From Myxococcales bacterium (lineage in GTDB: Bacteria; Myxococcota_A; Polyangia; Palsa-1104; JAEUJZ01), in contig JAEUJZ010000165.1 in the NCBI GenBank assembly GCA_016794505.1, forward strand, positions 62,001 through 126,000: a stretch of 64,000 bases of DNA, written 5' to 3'. Positions 51,331 to 59,243 of the stretch are shown in pieces. Below the pieces are notes generated by a model that was given only the letters and a program-made list of their open reading frames with translations, was not told the DNA's origin and ran no database searches. The position numbers and the translations under genes are program-made. Each line of letters starts with the position of its first letter. Position 1 is the first letter of the stretch.

Positions 51331-52431
51331 CTACTTCTTCGGCTGAAGCTGCGCGTCGCGGATCGCTCGCCACTCTTCTTCGTACGTGCTCAGGCGCTCA
51401 ATCACGATGTCGAGGTTGCGCTCGTTCATTTCGTTCTTTTCGGTGCGCCCCATGTCGGCCATCTGCCGCACGATCTCGCTGAGCTGATCGCACAGTGTCG
51501 TCATCGTCGCTAAATCAACCGTCCGACGATCCTTGCCGGCGAACTTCTGGCGGTACTCTTCAAACACTTCGTTGGCTGCGCCGCCGAGCATGCCCATGAT
51601 GTCGGCAAGTGGCACCGCTTGCCGCGCCTTGCGGATCTCGGCCAGCTCTTGCTCGTTGTGCTTGAGCGCCTGTTCGACGATGCCGATGTTGTTGCGGTTG
51701 TTCTCAGCGGTGGTGCCAGACAAGCGCAGCTCACGCATCTGGCCGCGAATTCGCCGCAGGTTCTCGACGACGCGCTGCAGCAGCGCGGGACGACGCGTGA
51801 TGCGGCTCTTTTCGACGAAGTGTTTGTCGTACATGGCGAACTGCGCATTCGCTAGCTCGGCCAAGCGACTGGCTCGCTCTTCCGGCGAGCCTTCGCTCTG
51901 CGAGCGCTCGATCTGCCTCACCTCTTCTGCGTACTGCTCGATCACCTTCGACACCAAGTCGGCATCGGCTTGATACGAGGTGTTCGCTTTCAGCGACAGA
52001 ATCACGCTCATGCGCTGACGCAGCGTGCGCAGATCTTCGACCATCTCTTTCAGCAGCCCCAAGTCGCGCGTCGATCGCGACTGCCCAGCGAAGTGGCGCT
52101 GATAGCGCGCGAACGCAAAGTTGGCCTGCGCCGCCAGCCGCGCGAATTCGACGGCCTCGGGGCCTCCAGACTTGGCTTCGACGATGGCGCGCCGCTCGGT
52201 CTCGTACATTGAAAGCTGGCCGCGCGCTTGCTCAAGCAGCTGTGTGCGCTTGTCCCCCGTCGAAGCGGGCAGCTTTTCAAGATCGCTGATCGCGCTGCGC
52301 AAGCGCGCCAAAAGTTCATCCAAAAGGTTCAGGTCGCGCGTCGCTCGCGCTTGCCCCGAGAAGTCTGCGTCGTAGCGAGTCGTCGTCTCAGTCAGCTCGC
52401 GTTCGAGGGTCTCAAGAGTTCGGTTGGCCAT
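51331..52431 (-). CDS. Helical protein with four ~91-residue internal repeats
   Basis: 366 residues, highly charged, no signal peptide or membrane segment. Four copies of a motif lie 90-92 residues apart at Tyr20, Tyr110, Tyr201 and Tyr293: RYDADFSGQARATRDLNLL, RYQRHFAGQSRSTRDLGLL, MYDKHFVEKSRITRRPALL and EYRQKFAGKDRRTVDLATM, each followed by a Leu-rich helix and coiled-coil sequence. I recognise no family. The pattern suggests a cytosolic rod or a scaffold made of four helical units. The promoter side faces the second kinase gene on the same strand, 89 nt away, so the two may be co-transcribed. Confidence 0.82.
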   Translation of the reverse strand: MANRTLETLERELTETTTRYDADFSGQARATRDLNLLDELLARLRSAISDLEKLPASTGDKRTQLLEQARGQLSMYETERRAIVEAKSGGPEAVEFARLAAQANFAFARYQRHFAGQSRSTRDLGLLKEMVEDLRTLRQRMSVILSLKANTSYQADADLVSKVIEQYAEEVRQIERSQSEGSPEERASRLAELANAQFAMYDKHFVEKSRITRRPALLQRVVENLRRIRGQMRELRLSGTTAENNRNNIGIVEQALKHNEQELAEIRKARQAVPLADIMGMLGGAANEVFEEYRQKFAGKDRRTVDLATMTTLCDQLSEIVRQMADMGRTEKNEMNERNLDIVIERLSTYEEEWRAIRDAQLQPKK

Positions 52432-52520
52432 GGCGCCTAAGGATACGCGGGACGGGTCCCGGTAAGAAGCGGGTTGCAGGATGTGGAATGGGAAGAGGGC
52501 GTCGGCGTGTCGTCTATGGG

Positions 52521-53969
52521 CTACTTGCTGCCCTTGCCTTTGCCCTTCTTTTTGCTGCTTTTGTCATCGGCTTTCTTGGCGGCTTTTTCAGCCTCAAGCT
52601 TGACGACGGGTGGCTCGGCGTCTTTGCTGCCGTCCACGGTGAGCTTGGCTGGGGCATAGCCGGCAAGACGCAGCTCGATCTCGATCTGACCCGCCTCTGG
52701 CGGCTGCTCGCTGCGGAACGGCGTGTGCCCTTCGAGTTTGTTGCCGGCGACGCGATAGATCTCAGCGCCGCTGGGCTCGCTTTCGATGTGCCACTTGACC
52801 AGTGCGGGCTTGCTGGGCTGCGGCTGCTTGTCAGGGGCCGTCGTCGCAGCGCCGCTCGTCGCTGGGCCGCCACTGCCTTGCGGAATCATCGGCTGCGGCT
52901 TTTTCGCCTGCATGCGCATCTGATAAAACACGATGCCGGCCGTCGCCAAGAGGCCGATAATCAGGCTCATCGCCAAGAGCAAAGGCCACCGGCTCTTGCG
53001 CGTCTGCGCCGCTGGGATCGGCGGCACGCTGTCGGACACCACCGTCGCTGATTCGTTCACGGACAGCGCAGGCTGTGACGTCGGTGCTGGCACCGCCTGC
53101 ACAACGCCGGTCGCAGTCGCCCCGATGCGCTCTAGCTCTTTGGCCACCTCGGCCATCGACGGACGCTCGGTGCGGTTCTTGGCCAACATGCGGTGGACCA
53201 GCTTGACCAGCGGGTCCGGCAGCGAGCGATCCGCTTCCCCAAGCGGCGGCGGCTGCATATAGATGTGCATGGCCATCAGCTCGCCGGTACCCGGCGCCGA
53301 AAACGGCGGTCGGCCCGCCAGCATGCGATACAGCATGACGCCCAGCGAATAGACATCGGCCTTCTGATCGACGTCGCTGGCGTTTCGGCACTGCTCGGGC
53401 GCCATATAAAGTGGCGTGCCCATCATCACGCCCGCCCGCGTCATCACCTGATCGCCCTGGCCCTGGTATTCGAGCTTTAGCTTGGCGATACCGAAGTCGA
53501 GCAGCTTGGCCCGCTCGCCCGTCGGAAACGCCGAGTCCGCGACGATCATGATGTTGTCGGGCTTGAGATCGCGATGAATGATGTCCTTGGCATGAGCGGC
53601 GGCCAGCGCCGACGCAATCTGTCGTCCAAGCTGAATCGCTGACTGCATCGGCAGCCGCCCACCTTGAGCCTTCAGCCGGGCGTTCAGCGTCTCGCCCTTC
53701 AGAAGCTCCATCACGATGTAGGCGGTGCCGTCTGGCAAGCGATCCGAAGACAGCACCTGCACCAGCCCTGGGTGATCCACTGCATTGATCGCACGCGCTT
53801 CGTTGATGAAGCGGGCTGCGATCTGCGCGTTCTTCGCGTGATCCTTGTGCAGGACCTTGATGGCGACGCGCTTACCGATCCCCGCGTCCTCAGCCTCATA
53901 GACGGCGCCCATGCCTCCTTCGCCGATCTTGCCGAGCACGCGGTATTGACCGATCTGCTGACCAATCAT
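52521..53969 (-). CDS. Transmembrane Ser/Thr protein kinase with PEGA domain
   Basis: 482 residues from the ATG at 53969, opening MIGQQIGQYRVLGKIGEGGM. Complete catalytic set: Gly loop GEGGMGAVY, Lys38, HRDLKPDN with Asp134, DFG Asp158, activation loop with MTRAGVMMGTPLYMAPEQC. One membrane helix near 333-355 (WPLLLAMSLIIGLLATAGIV), a Thr/Pro linker, then a PEGA domain (WHIESEPSGAEIYRVAGNKL) and a Lys-rich tail, KSSKKKGKGKGSK. It should be an active kinase with the PEGA domain outside the inner membrane. The ATG lacks a Shine-Dalgarno. The bactofilin gene precedes it on the same strand, 152 nt away. Confidence 0.93.
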   Translation of the reverse strand: MIGQQIGQYRVLGKIGEGGMGAVYEAEDAGIGKRVAIKVLHKDHAKNAQIAARFINEARAINAVDHPGLVQVLSSDRLPDGTAYIVMELLKGETLNARLKAQGGRLPMQSAIQLGRQIASALAAAHAKDIIHRDLKPDNIMIVADSAFPTGERAKLLDFGIAKLKLEYQGQGDQVMTRAGVMMGTPLYMAPEQCRNASDVDQKADVYSLGVMLYRMLAGRPPFSAPGTGELMAMHIYMQPPPLGEADRSLPDPLVKLVHRMLAKNRTERPSMAEVAKELERIGATATGVVQAVPAPTSQPALSVNESATVVSDSVPPIPAAQTRKSRWPLLLAMSLIIGLLATAGIVFYQMRMQAKKPQPMIPQGSGGPATSGAATTAPDKQPQPSKPALVKWHIESEPSGAEIYRVAGNKLEGHTPFRSEQPPEAGQIEIELRLAGYAPAKLTVDGSKDAEPPVVKLEAEKAAKKADDKSSKKKGKGKGSK

Positions 53970-54121
53970 GGCAACGCTCGAACACAGGCGAATCGGCAGG
54001 AGCAAGCCCCCCTAAGGGAGGCCGTCAATCGGTAAATAGGCACAGCAATGTGATTATAGCCGCCTCGCCAAGGGGCGGGCAAGGAACAAGAACCGGGCGA
54101 AAAAGGTTCGGGGAAGAAGGC

Positions 54122-54781
54122 TTACGGTTCGCGGCTGGGCAAGCGCTGCATCGAACGCTGACCCAAGCTGGGCAGGGCCGGGATCGTACGGGGACTCGGC
54201 GGAGCAACCGACGGGGCAACCGAAGGAGCAGGGGCTGCAGGCGACTGCGTTGGCGCGACCGGCACAGGTGCCACCCCCACAGGCGGTGTGGGAGCCGCTG
54301 GAGTCGCGCTGGGCGGCGTACGGCGGGGCGCCCGGACGGGAGGCGGCGGCAAGACCGGGCTCGCCGGAGCCGCTGGCGACAAGACCGGGCTTGGAGCCGC
54401 AAGCGGTGGCGCCGAATCGCTGGGCTTTCGCGCCGGGGCGGACGGTGGGCTGACAGCAGGCGACGGCGCAGCGCTCGCCGCGGCTTCGCTATCGCTGACA
54501 AACACCACGCGCGGAGAAAAGATGTCGCCCAAGACACGCCCGGTGCTGTGCAGACGCACGACGTCGCGCGCTTTCAGCGTGCCGCGGAACAGGCCCAGGA
54601 CCTCGGCCTCTACGACCTCGGCCTGCGTCGCCTCAACGTGCCCCTGTGCTGAAACGGTGAGCCGCCCGCCAACTTTCAGCGGCCCACCTTCAAAGCGACC
54701 TTCGATCTGTACATCCCCCTCGGCAACTAGCTGACCAGAGAAACGGGTTCCAGCAGCCAAGACGGTCTTAGCAAGCGTCAT
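54122..54781 (-). CDS. Bactofilin with long Pro/Ala-rich tail
   Basis: 219 residues. Residues about 1-100 form the right-handed beta-helix of the bactofilin (DUF583) family: VLAAGTRFSGQLVAEGDVQI, EGRFEGGPLKVGGRLTVSAQ, EVVEAEVLGLFRGTLKARDV, STGRVLGDIFSPRVVF. The remainder is a disordered Ala/Pro/Ser tail of some 110 residues. Bactofilins self-assemble without nucleotide and organise the envelope, cell shape or chromosome ends, and some membrane-bound enzymes. A TTGACC lies 39 nt before the ATG. The neighbouring kinase is transmembrane, so a shared envelope role is possible but unproven. Confidence 0.93.
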   Translation of the reverse strand: MTLAKTVLAAGTRFSGQLVAEGDVQIEGRFEGGPLKVGGRLTVSAQGHVEATQAEVVEAEVLGLFRGTLKARDVVRLHSTGRVLGDIFSPRVVFVSDSEAAASAAPSPAVSPPSAPARKPSDSAPPLAAPSPVLSPAAPASPVLPPPPVRAPRRTPPSATPAAPTPPVGVAPVPVAPTQSPAAPAPSVAPSVAPPSPRTIPALPSLGQRSMQRLPSREP

Positions 54782-54792
54782 TGGTTCGGCAA

Positions 54793-54820
54793 CGTATCAC
54801 CGCCGAGCCGCAACGGTCAA
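54793..54820 (-). promoter_or_regulatory. Candidate promoter of the bactofilin gene
   Basis: TTGACC on the minus strand (plus-strand GGTCAA at 54815-54820), five of six matches to the -35 consensus, begins 39 nt before the ATG at 54781. GATACG at 54793-54798 could be the -10 with a 16-nt spacer. No Shine-Dalgarno is present. Confidence 0.4.
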
Positions 54821-55003
54821 CGCGACTTTCGTCTGTGTCGTTCGGACCGATGCCGCAGCGTCCGTCGGTCCTGTGGCCGGACGCTGCCCGCTAAAAGGTG
54901 CGCGGAAACGCCGGGGTCGCAGAAGTAGCGAAGCCATTCTTGCCCACGCTGCGGTACGTTGGACCGTGGCGATTCGCATGCTCTGTGCGGGCAAGGAGGG
55001 GCG

Positions 55004-55504
55004 ATGATCTGGATGTTCCTTCGCGCGCTGATTGTGCAGGCCCAGCTGGCCCTGCTTGTCAGCGATCCGGCAGGTCCGCTGCCTGCGGACTTTTCGCCGA
55101 CGCAAGCGATGAAGCTGCAGCCGGGTGAGCTTCTGCGGATGTACAAGCGCAGCAAGCGCGATCCCAGTGCGCCATACCGCGCGCTCTTGATCGTACGCAA
55201 AGACAACAGCGTGACCTTGCGCTCGCTGAAACATGCGACGCGCGTTGAGCTGACCGCGGCCCAGCGCAGCGATCTGGATGAAGCGATCACGGGCTTCGAT
55301 CTGCGGGCGTTTCGCAAGACACCGCGCAGCGATCGGGTCCCGCCCAGCGAAGCCGGAGACGTTGACTATTTCTTGATCTTCCGTCGAGCCAATCGGCTGG
55401 TGCAGTGGAGCAATACGCAGTTCGACTTCCCGCGCCCAGACCCGATCTTCGACTGCTTGGAAGTGTACGAATATCTGGCCCGCCCCCCGGATCCAGCGCC
55501 GTGA
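55004..55504 (+). CDS. Small exported or membrane-anchored protein of unknown function
   Basis: 166 residues from the ATG at 55004, with a strong AAGGAGG just upstream. A short hydrophobic start (WMFLRALIVQAQLALLV) can be a signal peptide or anchor. The body looks alpha/beta: RALLIVRKDNSVTLRSLK, QRSDLDEAITGFDLRAFRK, DYFLIFRRANRLVQWSNTQF. I recognise no family. The stop lies 17 nt from that of the convergent FGE-like gene. Confidence 0.72.
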   Translation: MIWMFLRALIVQAQLALLVSDPAGPLPADFSPTQAMKLQPGELLRMYKRSKRDPSAPYRALLIVRKDNSVTLRSLKHATRVELTAAQRSDLDEAITGFDLRAFRKTPRSDRVPPSEAGDVDYFLIFRRANRLVQWSNTQFDFPRPDPIFDCLEVYEYLARPPDPAP

Positions 55505-55521
55505 TCTTCTGAAGCGACTGC

Positions 55522-56115
55522 TTACGAGCGCAGACAGACCCGGAAGCCCACGCTCTGCAGACGGGCATCCGCTTTGTGAAAGGAGCGACGGTCCCAGACG
55601 CCGTCGTCGTCCTCAAAGCGCCGCCCACGCACGATGCGCGTGCCCGCGGCAGCCATGCCATCGCACCACTGCCAATCTACATTCATGTGGAGTGCGGCGT
55701 ACTCTCCTACGTGGAGATGTTCCCAGCGCGTCTTTTCCCAGTCGGCCTTCTCCCACTCGGTCTCGGTGGGTAAGTCGACGCGGGCCCAGGCACAGTACGC
55801 CTTGGCGTCATTCCACGAGACATTGCCGACCGGGTGATCGTCTGTGACGTTGAGGAAGCGTGGACGCACGGGCTCGCTCGTGCCGAGCGCCTTGCAAAAG
55901 GCTGCGTACTGCCGCCAGGTCACGCCGCTGCGTCCGATCCAAAAAGGCCGCTCGATCGTCGCGGCCTTGCTTCGCCCCTCGTAGACGAATTCCCCGGCCG
56001 GAATGTAGATGAGATCGAGCGAGAAGCCATGCCCAGTATCCCAGGCGTAGAGCGGCCGCTCACGTCCGCGCGTCAGCCCCACCGGGAGCACTTCACCAAA
56101 CCAACCCGTCAACAT
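55522..56115 (-). CDS. Short FGE-sulfatase (SUMF1-like) domain protein
   Basis: 197 residues from the ATG at 56115 (GGGAGGAG five bases upstream). Domain landmarks of the formylglycine-generating-enzyme superfamily: IPAGEFVYEG, FWIGRSGVTWRQYAAFC, HPVGNVSWNDAKAYCAWA, LPTETEWEKAD, and the C-terminal RIVRGRRFEDDDGVW with VGFRVCLRS. It is shorter than true FGE and lacks the usual pair of close active-site cysteines, so a ligand-binding or unrelated enzymatic role is more likely than sulfatase activation. No sulfatase gene is near. Confidence 0.88.
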   Translation of the reverse strand: MLTGWFGEVLPVGLTRGRERPLYAWDTGHGFSLDLIYIPAGEFVYEGRSKAATIERPFWIGRSGVTWRQYAAFCKALGTSEPVRPRFLNVTDDHPVGNVSWNDAKAYCAWARVDLPTETEWEKADWEKTRWEHLHVGEYAALHMNVDWQWCDGMAAAGTRIVRGRRFEDDDGVWDRRSFHKADARLQSVGFRVCLRS

Positions 56116-56240
56116 TGGACTCCTCCCATCGACATGCTGCTTTCGCATAGTACGGAAGAAGGCTCGTCGACCGGCATACAAAGCGGAGCAGAACGATCCT
56201 CTGCCATAAGCGGCGCGGGCCGCTGTGCTATAGCGGCATC

Positions 56241-56828
56241 ATGCAAAAGACCTTTCGACGCTGTGCGTGGGCTCTACTGCTGAGTTCGTTTCTGCTTAGC
56301 GGTACAGGCTGCACGCGAAGTCGCGATCCGCAGACGCAGCTTCGCGAGGCGCTGCTGCCGCTCTGTCGCGCGCTGCCGACGCTGGCCAGTCACATGGCCA
56401 AAGAGCCGCTGCCCCCCGAGCAAGCGGCGCGGCTTCTGCGCCGCGGGCTGGAACCCTATCGCAGCCGCTTCGCTGAGCTGTCTCCGCTGTACGACGCGCT
56501 TTCCCCGGTCGAGCAGCGGCGCGTCATGGCCAGCGCCTCGCGCGCCTGCGCAGAAGAGCTCCGCGCGTTTTACATCGCTCTGTCACGCGTGATGGATCGC
56601 ATCCACAACGAGCAAGAGGCCAAAGTGCTGGTGCGCGACGCCGTGCAGGCCTGGAAGACCAGCCACGCGCTGTGGGCCTTTGAGCTGTTCGCGCAAGACA
56701 CCGTGGCCGAGCTCAAGGAAATGGCCGAGGAAGAAGCGGGCGAAGACGAAAAACAAAACGAAAAACAAAACGAAAAACAAAACGAAAAACAAAACGAAAA
56801 ACAAAAGGAGCTGCGTCATGCTCGTTAA
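56241..56828 (+). CDS. Lipoprotein with C-terminal EKQN repeats
   Basis: 195 residues. Lipobox SGTGC after a Leu-rich signal. The body is helical (LREALLPLCRALPTLASHMA, RVMASASRACAEELRAFYIA). Five tandem EKQN units close it, coded by a 12-nt repeat. A TATAGC ends 6 nt before the ATG and could be a -10 for a leaderless message. The stop lies inside the next gene, whose ATG overlaps by 11 nt, so the two are coupled. No family recognised. Confidence 0.8.
   Translation: MQKTFRRCAWALLLSSFLLSGTGCTRSRDPQTQLREALLPLCRALPTLASHMAKEPLPPEQAARLLRRGLEPYRSRFAELSPLYDALSPVEQRRVMASASRACAEELRAFYIALSRVMDRIHNEQEAKVLVRDAVQAWKTSHALWAFELFAQDTVAELKEMAEEEAGEDEKQNEKQNEKQNEKQNEKQKELRHAR
56748..56807 (+). repeat. 12-nt tandem repeat (five units)
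   Basis: Four perfect units of GAAAAACAAAAC and a fifth differing in its last base, in frame with EKQN. It is A-rich and directly precedes the AAGGAG ribosome binding site of the next gene. Confidence 0.95.
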
Positions 56829-57939
56829 TCATCGTCGCTCTGGCCGCTGGCTGTGCATGGCGCTGCTGGCTGGGGTGGGCTGCACGCAAGAGCTCTCGGC
56901 CAACCGCGAGCTGACCCCCGATGAGGTGACGCTCGATCTGCAAGGCAGCTTGCCCTCTGACCGCAGCGGAACCGAGATCACGGTCCGCGGTCGCGTGACC
57001 ACGATCACCTTTGGCCAGCGTGTGCAGGGCGTGGACAACTATGAAGTGTTGCCCGTGCGCTATCTGCTGCTGCAGACCAACGAGGCGCAGCAGAACCAAA
57101 GCGACGGCTGGGGATTGGGCGTCGAGCTGCCCCTTGCGCTGCTGCAGGAAAAAGGCTGGGTGCCTGCTCAGCGCGGCGACGAGATCCGCGTGCGAGGTCG
57201 CTTTCAGCGCATGCTGTGGGATGTCGCCCTGGTGGAAAAGCCGATCCTCACCGCGATCACCGAGTACACCCTCGTGCAGTCCGCGCAGCCGCAGCGTGTC
57301 CTGCGCAGGACGGGCGAGCCATGTCAGCGCGATCTTGACTGCGCGGATGCGCTGTGGTGCGAGCGGCGCGGCGTCTGCGGTCCAGTGCCCGCGATCGACT
57401 GGAACAGCGATCTGCGCAATGTCAACGGCACCTGCCTGCGCGATGAAGACTGCCCGATCGGGCAGCGCTGCGATCCCAGCTACAAGGTCCCAAGCAGCGG
57501 CGACTACAGTCCGCATTACTTCCGCTCGCGCGATATCGGACGCTTCTTGTGCCAGGTCGATGGCGGCGCAACGGCCGCGGCCTTGTGCCCAGAGCCTGTC
57601 GACATCGCCGATCTGTTGGGGGGCCGCTATCCGCCCGGCAAAGAGATCTGCGTGCGCACCACCATCGCGTTTCCGTTGGTCGCCCCGGATCGCGACACGC
57701 ATGTGCAGGCCGAGGTGCCGTGGCCGCTGCGCTATCCCGACTCACTGCCAGCCTTGGGACCCTTCGGCGCAGCGACGGAAAACGTGCCGATGTACAAAGA
57801 CCCCGCGAATCCGCGCGGCGTGATCGACGATCCGCCAACCGGCAGCACGGTCTTGATCTTGGGCACGGTCCACCACGACTTTGGACACGGCTGGTGGGAA
57901 ATCCACCCCATCAAGTGGATTCAGCGCGAGCCCAAATAG
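56818..57939 (+). CDS. Cys-rich surface lipoprotein of unknown function
   Basis: 373 residues. Lipobox AGVGC. An OB-like N-terminal part (GTEITVRGRVTTITFGQRVQ, DEIRVRGRFQRMLWDVALVE) is followed by two EGF-like Cys modules: CQRDLDCADALWCERRGVCG and CLRDEDCPIGQRC. A C-terminal segment includes TGSTVLILGTVHHDFGHGWWEIHPI. The ATG at 56818 follows AAGGAG and overlaps the previous gene. The architecture fits a secreted binding protein, but no family is recognised. Confidence 0.83.
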   Translation: MLVNHRRSGRWLCMALLAGVGCTQELSANRELTPDEVTLDLQGSLPSDRSGTEITVRGRVTTITFGQRVQGVDNYEVLPVRYLLLQTNEAQQNQSDGWGLGVELPLALLQEKGWVPAQRGDEIRVRGRFQRMLWDVALVEKPILTAITEYTLVQSAQPQRVLRRTGEPCQRDLDCADALWCERRGVCGPVPAIDWNSDLRNVNGTCLRDEDCPIGQRCDPSYKVPSSGDYSPHYFRSRDIGRFLCQVDGGATAAALCPEPVDIADLLGGRYPPGKEICVRTTIAFPLVAPDRDTHVQAEVPWPLRYPDSLPALGPFGAATENVPMYKDPANPRGVIDDPPTGSTVLILGTVHHDFGHGWWEIHPIKWIQREPK

Positions 57940-57959
57940 GTCATCCGCCCACGCTCTGC

Positions 57960-59105
57960 TTACAGCCCCAGTCGTCGACGGAGATCGGGGTTTTGTGGGC
58001 CGACGCGCCAGATCCATGCATCGAGCAGATAGTGCGAGGACTGCGGCAGCGCCAAGAGCGGCACCAGCAGCACCAGCAGCCAGGCGGGCGGATCGATCTC
58101 GGGCAGCGGAAAGAACCGAGCGTGGTCATGCCAGATCAGGCGATCCCACAGACTCTCTTCACAGAACGCCAGTGCAAAAAGTGGCAGCAGGAACATGAGC
58201 ACGGCCGTCGCTGAATAGCGCACGCGGGACGGATCGTGATGCAGCGGAGTGGCTGCGGCACGGTGTGGCACTGGCGCTGGTTCAGACTGCGCCTCGCGAT
58301 CGCGTAGCTCGTTCTGGCGATAGCGATACAGCAAGACGAAGTACGGCACGCCATGCGGCAGCACGTTGCACACGCTAAACGCGAAGTCCGAGTTGTAGTA
58401 GACGATGCCGAGATACCACGATAGCCACGTGCTGCCCATCACCAGAAGCTTGGCTGCCGGCAAGCTGCGCTCGTCGAGGAGGCGGTGAATCTGGCGCACA
58501 AGCCACAGACCGCCGATCAGCAGCCAAGCGACAAAGAAAACCGACGCCAGCCACGCGGGCGCCGGCAGAAAAAAGTCCTTGGCCACAAACCAGTGAAAGC
58601 GCCGCGGCAGATGGGCGTGCCAGTACACAATCGGGTACAGCGTGCCGATGTAGATGGCCAAGGTATCCAGTCCGCGATCCAGCGCGGCCCAGCGCGGCGC
58701 GGGCGCACGGCGACCACACAGCGCGATCCAGCCGTACTGCTGCCGCACAAAGTGATAGACGGCCAGCGACGCAAGAGCGCGCCAAAAGGTCAGCGCCGAC
58801 AGCGAGTACAGTACGACGCTTGCGGCGTAGGCCAGGGCCGGGATCCCCAGATACAGAAGCGGGCGGCGCTTTACTTCACCAGGGACGGTGTACACGCGAT
58901 AGATCGTGGCCCAGACATGGGCGACATCGACGAAGACCACCGTCAACAGCCAGCCCAAGGGACCTAGCGGCGCGTGCTGTGCATCGCGAACCAACAGCAC
59001 CAGCGACACGGCAAGAAGCGTCGGCATCAGGAAGGCAAACAGATCTTCGGCCCACGAAAACAGCCACGTGATGCGCAGTGGTTGCGACGGCATTGCAGCT
59101 GCCAT
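57960..59105 (-). CDS. Multi-pass membrane protein of unknown function
   Basis: 381 residues from the ATG at 59105, with GGAG 6 nt upstream. About nine hydrophobic helices (LLAVSLVLLVRDAQH, GWLLTVVFVDVAHVWATIYR, LGIPALAYAASVVLYSL, ALASLAVYHFVRQQYGWIAL, TLAIYIGTLYPIVYWHAHLP, GVPYFVLLYRYRQ). Conserved-looking His/Tyr/Trp patches in the helices (VYHFVRQQYGW, YWHAHLPRRFHWF) could bind a metal or cofactor. I recognise no family. It is convergent with the Cys-rich lipoprotein and lies downstream of mutS on the opposite side of a 138-nt spacer. Confidence 0.76.
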   Translation of the reverse strand: MAAAMPSQPLRITWLFSWAEDLFAFLMPTLLAVSLVLLVRDAQHAPLGPLGWLLTVVFVDVAHVWATIYRVYTVPGEVKRRPLLYLGIPALAYAASVVLYSLSALTFWRALASLAVYHFVRQQYGWIALCGRRAPAPRWAALDRGLDTLAIYIGTLYPIVYWHAHLPRRFHWFVAKDFFLPAPAWLASVFFVAWLLIGGLWLVRQIHRLLDERSLPAAKLLVMGSTWLSWYLGIVYYNSDFAFSVCNVLPHGVPYFVLLYRYRQNELRDREAQSEPAPVPHRAAATPLHHDPSRVRYSATAVLMFLLPLFALAFCEESLWDRLIWHDHARFFPLPEIDPPAWLLVLLVPLLALPQSSHYLLDAWIWRVGPQNPDLRRRLGL

Positions 59106-59243
59106 CTTACGCTCCGCCGATACGCAAGACGCGCGGATTACGCGGCCGGCGCAGACCGCACGATGCCAGCGCATCCGCCCACCATCGCGTTCAATCCACG
59201 GCGATTGAGCGAGCAGCTAGGCCCCGAGCGGACGGGCGGCGCG

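Noticed and set aside
55522..56115. True formylglycine-generating enzyme
   Set aside because: Too short, lacks the paired active-site cysteines, and no sulfatase is nearby.
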